Shown in pieces: positions 1 through 10,424 of a DNA stretch of 64,000 bases. Where the stretch lies: the NCBI GenBank assembly GCA_030622755.1, contig JAUXFT010000005.1, positions 1 to 64,000 on the forward strand, written 5' to 3'. Position numbers and translations under genes: made by a program. The number at the start of each line of letters is the position of its first letter. The first letter of the stretch is position 1. Under the pieces are notes generated by a model. That model was not told the DNA's origin and made no database searches. It was given only the letters and a program-made list of their open reading frames with translations. This DNA comes from Aestuariirhabdus sp. (lineage in GTDB: Bacteria; Pseudomonadota; Gammaproteobacteria; Pseudomonadales; Aestuariirhabdaceae).

Positions 1-80
1 ATAGGTGGATAGGTGGATAGATGGATAGATGGATAGATGGATAGATGGATAGATGGATAGATGGATAGGTGGATAGGTGG
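1..80. repeat. 8-bp tandem repeat, 10 units (2x ATAGGTGG, 6x ATAGATGG, 2x ATAGGTGG); may continue upstream of the window
   Basis: Direct reading of bases 1-80; the array ends at ATCACTCT from base 81. Confidence 0.97.
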
Positions 81-412
81 ATCACTCTCTTCAGGCAGGC
101 CAAATTATTAAGGTTACCGAGCTATCCACACTATCTGACGGAACAGCTGGAGGCGTTGAACCCGGTGCAATGACCTTCGATATTTGCCAGCAAGTGATTG
201 ATCAACAGGTCCTGGTAAGTGAAGATGAGATTATCCATGCCATCCGTCTTATGGCCAAGCATGAACAATTTATTATCGAAGGTGCTGCCGCGGTTGCGTT
301 AGCTGCGTCACTAAAATGCACGGATCAATGGCAAGGTAAACGCGTGGGCGTCATACTCTGTGGACGTAACATAGATCTGGACACCTGTCTGTCGATTACT
401 TCGACAGACTAA
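77..412 (+). pseudogene. C-terminal fragment of PLP-dependent threonine/serine dehydratase; 5' part absent or interrupted by the tandem repeat
   Basis: SLQAGQIIKVTELSTLSDGTAGGVEPGAMTFDICQQ...EGAAAVALAA matches the C-terminal half of the catalytic domain; in-frame TAG at 74-76. Confidence 0.75.
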
Positions 413-451
413 CGAGGACTATCAACACGTGCTGCAACGGACTGTTACCTG

Positions 452-1117
452 ATGAGTCGCTTCATGAGAAAGTTTCTACTGTCATTACTGACACTGCCAA
501 TTATATTATTTGTGATCGCCGTATTCGGTTGGTTTTACAGCGTTCAGCGATTGACCGCTGAGAAAGCTTTACTGGAGATCAGTTTTCAACTGATAGAACC
601 CCAGCATTATATGGCCACACTGGAAAGCTATGATGGTTGCCACTGGGGAAAATATGAAATCTTCGGCGACCAATGGCGCGTTGATGCACAGTTTATCAAA
701 TGGAAAACAGCGGCCATCCTTGCAGGGTTTGACGCTCGCTATCGCCTCGAGCGTCTCAGTGGACGCTACCTGAAATTAAACGACGCCAACAGCCAACCGC
801 ACATGGCGCATGATATCAGTCACCAGCCTGCCCTGGACCTGGTAACACTCAGCTCTGCGTTAGGACGCTTTAATGTTCTGCTCGATGCGGAGTACGGCAG
901 TTCTACGTATCAGGACATCGACACGCATTTGAAATATCGCGTGTACAGAACACAGTCCGGTCTTATTACCCGCAGCGAATCCCGCACACTAACGCGCTTT
1001 GAGGACGGATCCTTAACCATCCGTATAAATCACGCCTGCGAACAACAAAGTCAGTGGCGTCTTTTTGTCGACAAAGTTGATAATGTGCTGAAAGCTATTT
1101 TTAAAAATCCAGGCTAA
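452..1117 (+). CDS. hypothetical protein with N-terminal membrane anchor
   Basis: 221-aa ORF with N-terminal hydrophobic segment; no family recognised. Confidence 0.6.
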   Translation: MSRFMRKFLLSLLTLPIILFVIAVFGWFYSVQRLTAEKALLEISFQLIEPQHYMATLESYDGCHWGKYEIFGDQWRVDAQFIKWKTAAILAGFDARYRLERLSGRYLKLNDANSQPHMAHDISHQPALDLVTLSSALGRFNVLLDAEYGSSTYQDIDTHLKYRVYRTQSGLITRSESRTLTRFEDGSLTIRINHACEQQSQWRLFVDKVDNVLKAIFKNPG

Positions 1118-1492
1118 CAAGGCGCCCCCCCATAGCGCTAATCTCAGGCTTTTGTTCTGCAGCCCAAAATAACCTGACACCTGCATTTCAAATGCCCTGA
1201 TAACTGTATGATTTTTCATTGCTCTCGAACTGCCATGAGTTGTACACAGATTATCTGGACCCGGCTGTGCATGCCCTGTGGATAACATAGCTTCGCTCGC
1301 TGTTATCGGGACTTACAGAATACGGTTAAAAAATCACCACCTTTGAAATACCCGCCCGACAGCTCAAAAGACAAAAAAATAATCGGAGAAGCCTGGCGTA
1401 TAACCCCTGAAATACTCGCAAAATTCCGCCGGGTTTGACGCTGTGCGACCAGTTCGGTACTGTTGCGGCTCTCACCCTATGAGTATCCAAGC

Positions 1493-1735
1493 ATGGTCAA
1501 GAAGAAGCAGGGGTTTGCCTTCGAAAACTCCCTCGCGGAGCTGGAAACACTGGTCGAAAAGATGGAATCTGGCGATCTGTCACTGGAACAATCCTTACAG
1601 GCTTTCGAACAGGGAATCAGTTTAACCCGGGAATGCCAGCAAGCACTGTCAAGCGCCGAGCAAAAAGTCCAACTATTAGTTCAACGCAACGATAAACTCA
1701 GCGTCGAGCCTTTTCCTGACTCTGACGACCAATGA
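1493..1735 (+). CDS. xseB: exodeoxyribonuclease VII small subunit
   Basis: FENSLAELETLVEKMESGDLSLEQSLQAFEQGISLTRECQ; start placed at ATG 1493; adjacent to ispA-dxs. Confidence 0.93.
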   Translation: MVKKKQGFAFENSLAELETLVEKMESGDLSLEQSLQAFEQGISLTRECQQALSSAEQKVQLLVQRNDKLSVEPFPDSDDQ

Positions 1736-2622
1736 GCATCGACGCCTACCTTAAGACGTGCCAGCAACGCGTTGACCTGCATTTGCAGGCTCTTCTCAGC
1801 AAGGCACCAAACGGTGCTGAGCAGCTAAACGAAGCAATGAAGTACAGCGTTTTTAATGGCGGCAAACGCATTCGCCCCATGCTGGTACTTGCCAGCTGCG
1901 AGGCACTTGGCGGCAATCTGGAGAACGCCACGCCAGCTGCCGCCGCTGTTGAGTTAATTCACGCATATTCTTTAGTGCATGATGACCTGCCAGCCATGGA
2001 CGATGATGACCTGCGTCGTGGCAAACCTACCTGTCATATTGCATTTGGTGAAGCTACCGCGATTCTGGCAGGAGATGCATTGCAAACGCTTGCTTTTGAA
2101 CAGCTCACTCTGCCTTCAAATAACACCTCTTTAAGCAGTGAAATCCAGTTGCAACTGGTACGCACCCTTGCACAGGGATCCGGCGTCAACGGCATGGTGT
2201 CAGGGCAGGCAATAGATCTTGTTTCTGTCGGGCGCACATTAAATCTGCAACAACTTGAACATATGCACAATCACAAGACTGGCGCCCTGATTACTGCCAG
2301 TGTGGAAATAGGTGCCTGCATCGCTGGAGCAAGCCCTGAACAATTGCACTGCTTGCGCAAGTACGCAAACGCTATTGGTCTGGCGTTCCAGGTTCAGGAT
2401 GACATCCTCGACGTCGAAGCCGATACCGAAACTCTGGGCAAAACCCAGGGTGCAGATCAAGCACTCAACAAACCGACCTATCCCTCCTTGTTGGGACTGG
2501 ATAGTGCTAAAAGCAAAGCCAACGACCTGCTAAATGCCGCCCTTGAAGCCTTAAACGAGTTCGATGACCGCGCTACGCCACTTCGCGATCTGGCCCGATA
2601 TATTGTGCAACGTACTCATTAA
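1732..2622 (+). CDS. ispA: (2E,6E)-farnesyl diphosphate synthase
   Basis: GGKRIRPMLVLA, DDLPAMDDDDLRRG and FQVQDDILD motifs. Confidence 0.96.
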   Translation: MSIDAYLKTCQQRVDLHLQALLSKAPNGAEQLNEAMKYSVFNGGKRIRPMLVLASCEALGGNLENATPAAAAVELIHAYSLVHDDLPAMDDDDLRRGKPTCHIAFGEATAILAGDALQTLAFEQLTLPSNNTSLSSEIQLQLVRTLAQGSGVNGMVSGQAIDLVSVGRTLNLQQLEHMHNHKTGALITASVEIGACIAGASPEQLHCLRKYANAIGLAFQVQDDILDVEADTETLGKTQGADQALNKPTYPSLLGLDSAKSKANDLLNAALEALNEFDDRATPLRDLARYIVQRTH

Positions 2623-2686
2623 CAGAGTAGAATGAGGCGCTTAAACCCGTCCAAATAGCCTGATACAAGAAACCTAATATCACTTC

Positions 2687-4591
2687 ATGTTTCATACGAT
2701 TCCCAGACAACGGCCTGAAACACCGCTACTGGATCGGGTAAATTCTCCCGAGCAGTTACGCAAACTGGAAAGCAACCAGTTACCGGAGTTGACAGACCAG
2801 CTTCGCGAATACCTGCTGTACTGTGTCGGGCAAACCGGTGGACACTTTGGTGCCGGCCTGGGTGTAGTCGAATTAACAGTCGCGTTGCACTATATCTTCG
2901 ACACCCCGAATGATCGTCTGGTTTGGGATGTTGGTCATCAGGCATATCCCCATAAAATTCTTACTGGTCGTCGCGAAGAGATGCTGACATTGCGTCAACG
3001 CGATGGCCTGGCCGCATTCCCGCGCCGTAGCGAAAGTTCTTATGATACTTTCGGAGTTGGCCATTCCAGCACCTCTATCAGTGCCGCTCTGGGAATGGCG
3101 ATCGCTGCCCGCATGCAGAATGTTGAGCGCCAGGCGATCGCGGTTATTGGCGATGGTGCCATGACAGCGGGCATGGCATTTGAAGCACTTAATCACGCCT
3201 CCGATGTGAACGCTAACCTGCTGGTTATTCTCAACGACAATGACATGTCAATATCTGCCAACGTCGGCGGACTCTCAAACTACTTCGCCAAACTACTTTC
3301 CAGCCGCGCTTACCACAACATGCGCGAAGGCAGCCGTAAAGTATTGAGCACAATACCCAAAGCCTGGGAGTTAGCCGTACGTACCGAAGAGCACGCTAAA
3401 GGCATGTTTGCGCCGAGCACACTTTTTGAAGAGTTAGGCTTCAATTACATTGGCCCCATTGATGGCCATAATCTGGACGTACTGACCGCCACGCTGCACA
3501 ACATGCGAGACCTTAAGGGCCCGCAGTTTTTGCATATTGTTACTCAGAAAGGCCATGGATTTGCTCCCGCAGAGCAAGACCCTATTGGCTACCACGCGAT
3601 CACCAAGCTGGAACCCGAAGCACCGGTTAAACCAACGGTCACAAAACAGGCACCGCCAAAATATTCCAATATATTCGGCCGTTGGTTGGTCGATATGGCT
3701 GAACAGGAACCCAATCTGGCTGGCATTACGCCGGCCATGAAAGACGGCTCTGACCTGATCGAATTTTCACAGCGCTTTCCCGATCGTTACTTCGACGTTG
3801 CCATCGCCGAACAGCACGCCGTGACACTGGCTGCGGGCATTGCCTGCGATGGTGGGAAGCCCGTGGTAGCCATCTATTCAACCTTCCTGCAGCGAGGTTA
3901 TGACCAACTGATTCATGACGTTGCCGTGCAGGATCTGGATGTACTCTTTGCTATCGACCGAGCCGGGCTGGTGGGTGAGGATGGTCCAACCCATGCCGGT
4001 TGCTACGATATTCCTTTCTTGCGCTGCGTACCCGGTATGGTAGTAATGACACCTGCCGACGAGAACGAAACCCGCTTAATGCTGAGTACTGGCTACTATC
4101 ACAAAGGGCCAGCCACAGTACGCTACCCACGCGGCAATGGTATTGGCGTCAACGTAACCACAAGCCTCGATAGCCTTCCCATAGGCAAGGGCGAAATACG
4201 CCGTAAAGGCAATCGTGGGATCGCCATTCTCGCCTTCGGCACACTTCTGCAAAACGCACTGCAAGCTGGTGAAATGCTGGATGCCAGCGTTGCCAACATG
4301 CGCTTCGTAAAACCGATCGATGAAGAGCTAATTCGCTCACTGGCTTTGCAACACGAACTGCTGGTAACTATCGAAGAGGGAGCCATCATGGGCGGTGCCG
4401 GATCTGCCGTAACGGAATACCTGATGGCCGAAGACCTGCGCGTATCGGTATTAAACCTTGGCATTCCTGATCGTTTTATCGAGCACGGTAAGCCAACGGA
4501 ACTGCTGAAAGAGTGTGGGCTTGATGCCGATGGCATCATCGCTGCCATAAAACAGCGGTTATCCACCAGCAAGCAAAACAAAGCCATCTAA
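2687..4591 (+). CDS. dxs: 1-deoxy-D-xylulose-5-phosphate synthase
   Basis: 634-aa [55 protein letters not shown]. Confidence 0.97.
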   Translation: MFHTIPRQRPETPLLDRVNSPEQLRKLESNQLPELTDQLREYLLYCVGQTGGHFGAGLGVVELTVALHYIFDTPNDRLVWDVGHQAYPHKILTGRREEMLTLRQRDGLAAFPRRSESSYDTFGVGHSSTSISAALGMAIAARMQNVERQAIAVIGDGAMTAGMAFEALNHASDVNANLLVILNDNDMSISANVGGLSNYFAKLLSSRAYHNMREGSRKVLSTIPKAWELAVRTEEHAKGMFAPSTLFEELGFNYIGPIDGHNLDVLTATLHNMRDLKGPQFLHIVTQKGHGFAPAEQDPIGYHAITKLEPEAPVKPTVTKQAPPKYSNIFGRWLVDMAEQEPNLAGITPAMKDGSDLIEFSQRFPDRYFDVAIAEQHAVTLAAGIACDGGKPVVAIYSTFLQRGYDQLIHDVAVQDLDVLFAIDRAGLVGEDGPTHAGCYDIPFLRCVPGMVVMTPADENETRLMLSTGYYHKGPATVRYPRGNGIGVNVTTSLDSLPIGKGEIRRKGNRGIAILAFGTLLQNALQAGEMLDASVANMRFVKPIDEELIRSLALQHELLVTIEEGAIMGGAGSAVTEYLMAEDLRVSVLNLGIPDRFIEHGKPTELLKECGLDADGIIAAIKQRLSTSKQNKAI

Positions 4592-4775
4592 CCACAGTCA
4601 TCCCCTATCCTGCCAAGGCATCTGACCGAATGCCTCAGGGCCTCTCCGACCTGGCATTGCAGTAATTGGTTTTCGGCAATTACGAATAGAAATCTCAGGA
4701 AAAATACTGCATTTTAAATGCGTCGGTGAACCAGCTCCCATCACTCATCAACTAACTCAAAGTTAAATCCGATGA

Positions 4776-5375
4776 TCAGGTATCCGGAGCTGTCATCCAG
4801 TGGCCAAGCTTGCCGGCTTTGGTAGCCAGATAGCGCTCATTATGAGGATTTCGGCCAGTATGCAACGGGCACCGCTCAATAACCGTTATGCCAACCGCTT
4901 CCATCGCCTCGACCTTGCGTGGGTTATTGGTCATCAATCGCAGAGTTTCAACACCCAGCTTCTCCAGTATCACTTCGCACATGCTGTATTCGCGCATGTC
5001 GGCACCAAAACCTAGCTGCTCGTTGGCTTCGACGGTATCGGCGCCGCCATCTTGCAATTTATACGCGCGTATTTTATTCATCAGGCCAATGCCACGACCT
5101 TCCTGACGCAAATAGAGTAATACGCCACGTCCCTCTTTGGAGATCGCTTTAAGGGCTGCTTCGAGCTGGGCTCCGCAATCGCAGCGCATGCTGAATAAGG
5201 CATCGCCGGTTAAACACTCGGAATGCACCCGTGCCAGAACCGGCCGACCATCATCAACCCCGCCCATGGTGAGGGCAATATGCTCCTTGCCAGTTTCTAT
5301 ATCCTCAAAACCATGCATCTCGAACTCCCCGAACGGAGTTGGCAAAATTGAGGTAGCGACATAACGTATTGACAC
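4776..5375 (-). CDS. ribA: GTP cyclohydrolase II
   Basis: [27 protein letters not shown] (zinc cysteines) and [10 protein letters not shown]. Confidence 0.96.
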   Translation of the reverse strand: MSIRYVATSILPTPFGEFEMHGFEDIETGKEHIALTMGGVDDGRPVLARVHSECLTGDALFSMRCDCGAQLEAALKAISKEGRGVLLYLRQEGRGIGLMNKIRAYKLQDGGADTVEANEQLGFGADMREYSMCEVILEKLGVETLRLMTNNPRKVEAMEAVGITVIERCPLHTGRNPHNERYLATKAGKLGHWMTAPDT

Positions 5376-5465
5376 GGGAACTCCTAAAACTATTGTTGCT
5401 GACTCAGCACATCGCGGCTCGGCATTCTAACAGGCTGCGCTAATCCTGCACACTCGAAGACTGTG

Positions 5466-6122
5466 TTAAAACTTCTCTTCCAGCAACATTACGCCGGCAT
5501 TTTCCTGGATCTTTACGTGTTTCAAAAAGCTCATGCCCAACAGAACCTGTGTGGGGTAATCACCTTCGACGACTACCGCACGGACATTTCTGCGTTCAAT
5601 GCCGCCGATACTGACGCGCGTAAGCTGTAATTCATACGCCATCACTTGATCGCTGGCTGTGGTAATGGGGCGAAGCGTACCCAGTCGTGTGTAATCCAGC
5701 CCCAAAGAAGTGGCTTGTGTCGAACTCAGGGCAATCATACTGGCACCAGTGTCGATCACCATCTGTACCGGACGACCATTGATCGCACCATACACAGGAT
5801 AGCTGTTAGATCCATGATCAAAACTGACCCTGACCTGCTTTTTCTCAGCGGGTCTATAGCTGCTATTCACTGCCCGTGACAGTTTCATATCCCGTGCTTT
5901 GCCATCAACCAGCAATCGAGCACCCTGTGCATCGGCATCCAATAATTCCACACCATTCACAGCAGGACGGCCAACCTTTAAAAGGTGGCGCTCACCGTCA
6001 ATCAGTACCACCGCGATCCCTGGAAACAATCCAACCACACGAACATCAGAGGCAGCAGGACTCACCGAGCACCACAGGGTAAATAGCAAAGCAGCGAACA
6101 ACTGTTTAACAACATTCATCAA
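5466..6122 (-). CDS. retropepsin-like aspartic protease, secreted/anchored
   Basis: N-terminal signal-like segment and MVIDTGASMIALSS (DTG active-site motif). Confidence 0.82.
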   Translation of the reverse strand: MMNVVKQLFAALLFTLWCSVSPAASDVRVVGLFPGIAVVLIDGERHLLKVGRPAVNGVELLDADAQGARLLVDGKARDMKLSRAVNSSYRPAEKKQVRVSFDHGSNSYPVYGAINGRPVQMVIDTGASMIALSSTQATSLGLDYTRLGTLRPITTASDQVMAYELQLTRVSIGGIERRNVRAVVVEGDYPTQVLLGMSFLKHVKIQENAGVMLLEEKF

Positions 6123-6176
6123 CCACCTCCCTGTCCTATGGTTATTTTTACCAGCCTCATCCGTGGCTACACCGGA

Positions 6177-6653
6177 TTAGACCACCGCGATATACAACAG
6201 CTGCAATGCAGCAAGGGCGAATATTCCCGCCAGGACATCGTCCAGCATAATCCCAAAACCGCCGTGTACCCGCTTATCTACCCAGCGAATCGGCCATGGC
6301 TTAAGTATGTCAAACAGGCGGAACAACGCAAATCCGATGACGATCCAAAGCCAACCAGGTGGCGCCGCTATCATGGTGATCCAGAAGCCGACAAACTCAT
6401 CCCATACGATGCCGCCGTGATCATGCACGCCTATATCCCTTGACGTGATATCACACAACCAACAGCCGACCGCAAACGCAACCACTAACACCAGCAGATA
6501 GCTGCCCAGCGGCAAATATTGCAACAACAGATAAAAAGGAACCGCTGCAAGCGTTCCAAAAGTTCCTGGCGCAACAGGTGCTGCACCACTACCAAAACCA
6601 AACGCCACAAAATGAATAGGATTACGCCATACACTTGCCGGGGTATCTGCCAT
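6177..6653 (-). CDS. pgpA: phosphatidylglycerophosphatase A
   Basis: GFGSGAAPVAPGTFGTLAAVP and VWDEFVGFWITM; position after thiL; start at ATG 6653. Confidence 0.93.
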   Translation of the reverse strand: MADTPASVWRNPIHFVAFGFGSGAAPVAPGTFGTLAAVPFYLLLQYLPLGSYLLVLVVAFAVGCWLCDITSRDIGVHDHGGIVWDEFVGFWITMIAAPPGWLWIVIGFALFRLFDILKPWPIRWVDKRVHGGFGIMLDDVLAGIFALAALQLLYIAVV

Positions 6654-6663
6654 GAGATCTCCG

Positions 6664-7632
6664 CTAAAAATGTTGATATCCGGTCGCCGACAAAGGCTCA
6701 CCGGTTGTTGTCAGAATTCCTGCCGCAGACTGAATACGGCCAATCGGCGTGCAGGGAACCAAAGCGCAGAGCTCAGCCTTCATACTTTGCCACAGGGGTT
6801 CCGGAAGAGTAAAACACAGCTCATAATCATCACCGCCACCCAACGCTAGCTTACTTGCATCATTTGGCTGCCCTTTTCGTAACAATTCAGACTGTAACGC
6901 GCTGGAACAGGGTAAGGCTGCAAGATCCACAACGGCGCCAACACCACTACGCTCAAGTATGTGGCCTAAATCAGCTAGCAACCCATCCGAAATATCGATA
7001 GCGCAGCGACCCCCTCCGGCCAGCAACGCCCGCCCAAGCGCAATCCGTGGCTGAGGATCATAATAGCGTTGCCATAAATACTGCTGGCAATCATCCAGGG
7101 TGGCGTAATCCTGATCAAGCAAGGTCAGAGCAGCTGCCGCATCACCCAGGGTACCGCTAACCAGGATCAGATCGCCAATACCGGCACCGTCACGCCGCAG
7201 CGCTCTTTTTACCGGTAGCAGCCCCTGCACCTGAATGGTAATACTTAGCGGTCCGCGGGTCGTATCACCACCCGCTAAAGAAATTTCGAACACCCTGGCG
7301 ACCTGTTCGAGGCCCGTCGAAAATCCGTGCAGCCATTTGCTATCAGCTTCCGGCAAACTGAGCGCCAGGGTGAAGCAGATCGGAGTCGCCCCCATGGCGG
7401 CAAGATCGCTAAGATTAACGGCCAATGCCCTGCGAGCGAGCAGTTCTGCATCGGCGGTGACAGGAAAATGAACGCCCGCCACCAAGGTATCAATAGAAAA
7501 ACAGAGCTGTAGCCCAACGGGCACGTCGATAATTGCGCAATCGTCACCGATACCTAAAGAGACTGCCGCACATTGATCGTTGAGCCCCGGGCGGTCAAAG
7601 TAACGCTGAATAAGCTCAAATTCGCCTGGCAT
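6664..7632 (-). CDS. thiL: thiamine-monophosphate kinase
   Basis: GIGDDCAIIDVP, DLAAMGATP, DISDGLLADLGHI. Confidence 0.95.
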   Translation of the reverse strand: MPGEFELIQRYFDRPGLNDQCAAVSLGIGDDCAIIDVPVGLQLCFSIDTLVAGVHFPVTADAELLARRALAVNLSDLAAMGATPICFTLALSLPEADSKWLHGFSTGLEQVARVFEISLAGGDTTRGPLSITIQVQGLLPVKRALRRDGAGIGDLILVSGTLGDAAAALTLLDQDYATLDDCQQYLWQRYYDPQPRIALGRALLAGGGRCAIDISDGLLADLGHILERSGVGAVVDLAALPCSSALQSELLRKGQPNDASKLALGGGDDYELCFTLPEPLWQSMKAELCALVPCTPIGRIQSAAGILTTTGEPLSATGYQHF

Positions 7633-8111
7633 CAGCTTTTACGATAATCCTTCACTTCCGCCGCGCGAATTTGCAACGCAAGTTTATCGAGAATTCCATT
7701 CACATAACGATGGCTTTCAGAGGCACCAAAACGTTTTGCCAGTTCGATACCTTCGTTGATTACCACACGATAGGGTACATCGACTCGACGAAACAACTCA
7801 TAACCACCAATGCGCAGAATGGCCAATTCGACCGGATCCAATTCATCAAGCTGACGATCAATGACAGGCCGTAATGCTTCGTCCAGCTCACTCAGCATAG
7901 AAGGAACACCGTGCAGAATGTCACTGAAGTAGGGACTATCAATTTTTGAAAAGTCGTTATCAGCTCGAAACTGCGCTTCGATATCATTGATGTTGGCCTG
8001 AGCCATCTGCCATTGATAGAGCGCTTGCAACGCCTTCTGTCGAGCCTTTCGGCGCGCGGCTGGTTTGATGCGATTGTCAGCTTGATTGCTCAAATCACTC
8101 TCCCATCTCAT
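7632..8111 (-). CDS. nusB: transcription antitermination factor NusB
   Basis: [19 protein letters not shown] and [14 protein letters not shown]; operon context. Confidence 0.95.
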   Translation of the reverse strand: MRWESDLSNQADNRIKPAARRKARQKALQALYQWQMAQANINDIEAQFRADNDFSKIDSPYFSDILHGVPSMLSELDEALRPVIDRQLDELDPVELAILRIGGYELFRRVDVPYRVVINEGIELAKRFGASESHRYVNGILDKLALQIRAAEVKDYRKS

Positions 8112-8571
8112 TCAATAGGTTAACCATCTCAAACGCTGACATGGCTGCCTCTTCACCCTTATTACCGGCTTTAGTACCAGAACGCTCAATAGCTTGCTCG
8201 ATAGAATCGACCGTTAAAACACCGAACGAAACAGGAACTTCACTTTCCAGGGCAACAACACCTAAACCTTTAACGCACTCGCCAGCAACGTATTCAAAGT
8301 GCGGAGTACCGCCTCGAATAACAGCTCCCAACGCGATCACTGCATCATAGCTGCCAGACTTGGCTGCTTTCTTAACGACCAGAGGGATTTCAAAAGCACC
8401 CGGACAACGAATGATCGTAATATCTTCATCGCTCACTCCATGGCGGCTCAAGGAATCGACTGCGCCTTCCAGCAGGCTCTCCACTACAAAAGCATTCCAG
8501 CGTCCTACCACAATGGCATACTTACCATTGTTACCCGTTAGCTTCCCTTCAATAGTTCTAATCGTTGACAT
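8095..8571 (-). CDS. ribH: 6,7-dimethyl-8-ribityllumazine synthase
   Basis: [16 protein letters not shown] and [19 protein letters not shown]. Confidence 0.96.
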   Translation of the reverse strand: MSTIRTIEGKLTGNNGKYAIVVGRWNAFVVESLLEGAVDSLSRHGVSDEDITIIRCPGAFEIPLVVKKAAKSGSYDAVIALGAVIRGGTPHFEYVAGECVKGLGVVALESEVPVSFGVLTVDSIEQAIERSGTKAGNKGEEAAMSAFEMVNLLNEMGE

Positions 8572-8611
8572 GAAAAATCCTCTTCAAACAGTTGTTACTC
8601 TACAGCAGTTA

Positions 8612-9769
8612 TTACTGCTCTTCGTAGGGCAGATATTCGGTGATCTCAAGGTCGAAACCGGAGATCGCACTAAATTTAATGGGGGAGCTCAGCAGGCGCA
8701 TCTTGCCAATACCCATCTCCCGCAGTATTTGCGAGCCTGTACCCACCGTCTGGTATGAACCGCCACCATCGCGCGCAGGGGAACGCGACTGACCGGGATT
8801 GAAATAGGTCTCCAGGCTCGGCCCCATGCGCAAACTTTCATCGCTATTGAGTAATACCGCCACGCCACAACCTTCTTCGGCAATGCGCTTAAGTGAATTC
8901 TGTAACGACCAGCTGCCACTGCCCGCCACATGCGCTCCCAATAGATCACGTATGGTATCAGCCACGTGCACCCGCACCAAAGTCGCCTGATCTGCAGTCC
9001 AGCTGCCCATGCTCAGGGCGACATGCGACTGGCCATGCACGTTGTCCTTGAACAATGTCATGGTGAATTCACCATACTCGGTCACGAGTGGTTTGGCTTC
9101 AATTCGATCAACCGTTTTATCGTGCAAAATACGGTAATGAATCAGGTCAGCAATAGTGCCTATTTTCAAGTCGTGCTGCTGGGCGAATTGCTCCAGATCA
9201 GGACGACGAGCCATGGTGCCATCTTCATTCATGATCTCAACAATCGCCGCAGCCGGAGCCAGACCGGCAATTTTTGCCAGATCACAACCTGCCTCGGTAT
9301 GACCAGCACGGCTCAACACGCCGCCGGGCTGTGCCCGCAATGGAAAAATATGCCCCGGCTGGACAATATCCTGAGGCGTTGAACGAGGATCCACTGCGGC
9401 TTTAATGGTCACCGCACGATCTGCGGCTGAGATACCGGTGGTTACACCCTGTGCGGCTTCAATCGATACCGTAAAAGGCGTCGCAAACTGGGCGCCATTA
9501 TGGCCCTGGACCATAGCGGGCAATCCGAGAAAATCGCAACGATCTCCCGTCAGGGTTAAACAGATAAGCCCGCGGGCCTTGCTCGCCATGAAGTTAACGT
9601 GCTCAGCCGTCACTTTTTCCGCAGCGATGATCAGATCACCTTCGTTTTCCCGATCTTCATCGTCCATCAGAATTACCAGTTTACCCTGGCGCATATCTTC
9701 AATTATCTCTTCGCTACTGTTGAGTTTCATAAACGGTTGACTCGTCAGTGAATGATTAGCGAGAGCCAC
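8612..9769 (-). CDS. ribBA: 3,4-dihydroxy-2-butanone-4-phosphate synthase with C-terminal degenerate GTP cyclohydrolase II-like domain
   Basis: MDDEDRENEGDLIIAAE and GHTEAGCDL (RibB); C-terminal RibA-like region lacks the Cys ligands. Confidence 0.92.
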   Translation of the reverse strand: MALANHSLTSQPFMKLNSSEEIIEDMRQGKLVILMDDEDRENEGDLIIAAEKVTAEHVNFMASKARGLICLTLTGDRCDFLGLPAMVQGHNGAQFATPFTVSIEAAQGVTTGISAADRAVTIKAAVDPRSTPQDIVQPGHIFPLRAQPGGVLSRAGHTEAGCDLAKIAGLAPAAAIVEIMNEDGTMARRPDLEQFAQQHDLKIGTIADLIHYRILHDKTVDRIEAKPLVTEYGEFTMTLFKDNVHGQSHVALSMGSWTADQATLVRVHVADTIRDLLGAHVAGSGSWSLQNSLKRIAEEGCGVAVLLNSDESLRMGPSLETYFNPGQSRSPARDGGGSYQTVGTGSQILREMGIGKMRLLSSPIKFSAISGFDLEITEYLPYEEQ

Positions 9770-10424
9770 GACCTAAAAAGCCATGCTCCGCCAGAAATGT
9801 TTTGCTAAGACTGCCATTTTCAACAACGGCATCTTGCGTTGAGATCAGGCGTTCCAGATATCGGGCAACCAGATCAACCTCAAGGTTAACCCGGCTACCT
9901 GAGCGATATTGTTTGATGATCGTATGCTCAGCAGTATGAGGAACGATGTTGAGTTCAAAACAACGATCTTCCAGCGCATTTACCGTGAGACTTACACCAT
10001 CAACGGTAATCGAACCTTTATTTGCGATGTAACGTGTCAGCTCTGCCGGAGCTTCAATACGGTAACGATAACTTCTTCCTTCATCCCGAATCGCTATAAC
10101 AGTGCCAACACCATCAACGTGGCCGCTGACCATATGACCGCCAAAGCGGCTATTAGCCAGCATCGCCTTTTCCAGGTTTACCGCAGCACCCAGGGATAAC
10201 TCTCCTAAGGATGAACTGTTCAATGTCTCCCGGGAGACATCCGCCCAATATCCATGAGAGGTTAAGCCGGTAACCGTCAGACACACACCATTAGTGGCGA
10301 TAGAATCGCCCAGTTTAACATCATCAAGGCTGAGGGTACCGCTATCAATCCGCATGCGCAGATCGCCGCCTTTTTCCTGAAGCCGGGCAATCGTGCCTAC
10401 CGCCTCGATTATACCTGTAAACAT
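9756..10424 (-). CDS. ribE: riboflavin synthase alpha subunit
   Basis: MFTGIIEAVGTI and the duplicated lumazine-binding fold; start at ATG 10424. Confidence 0.95.
   Translation of the reverse strand: MFTGIIEAVGTIARLQEKGGDLRMRIDSGTLSLDDVKLGDSIATNGVCLTVTGLTSHGYWADVSRETLNSSSLGELSLGAAVNLEKAMLANSRFGGHMVSGHVDGVGTVIAIRDEGRSYRYRIEAPAELTRYIANKGSITVDGVSLTVNALEDRCFELNIVPHTAEHTIIKQYRSGSRVNLEVDLVARYLERLISTQDAVVENGSLSKTFLAEHGFLGRGSR

Noticed and set aside
4123-4587. 154-aa antisense ORF inside dxs
   Set aside because: Lies entirely within a strongly supported CDS and has serine/arginine-rich antisense composition.
4662-4683. GTAATTG-GTTTTCGG-CAATTAC inverted repeat between dxs and ribA
   Set aside because: A 7-bp AT-rich stem between convergent genes; may be a weak terminator but lacks a U-tract, so not reported as a feature.
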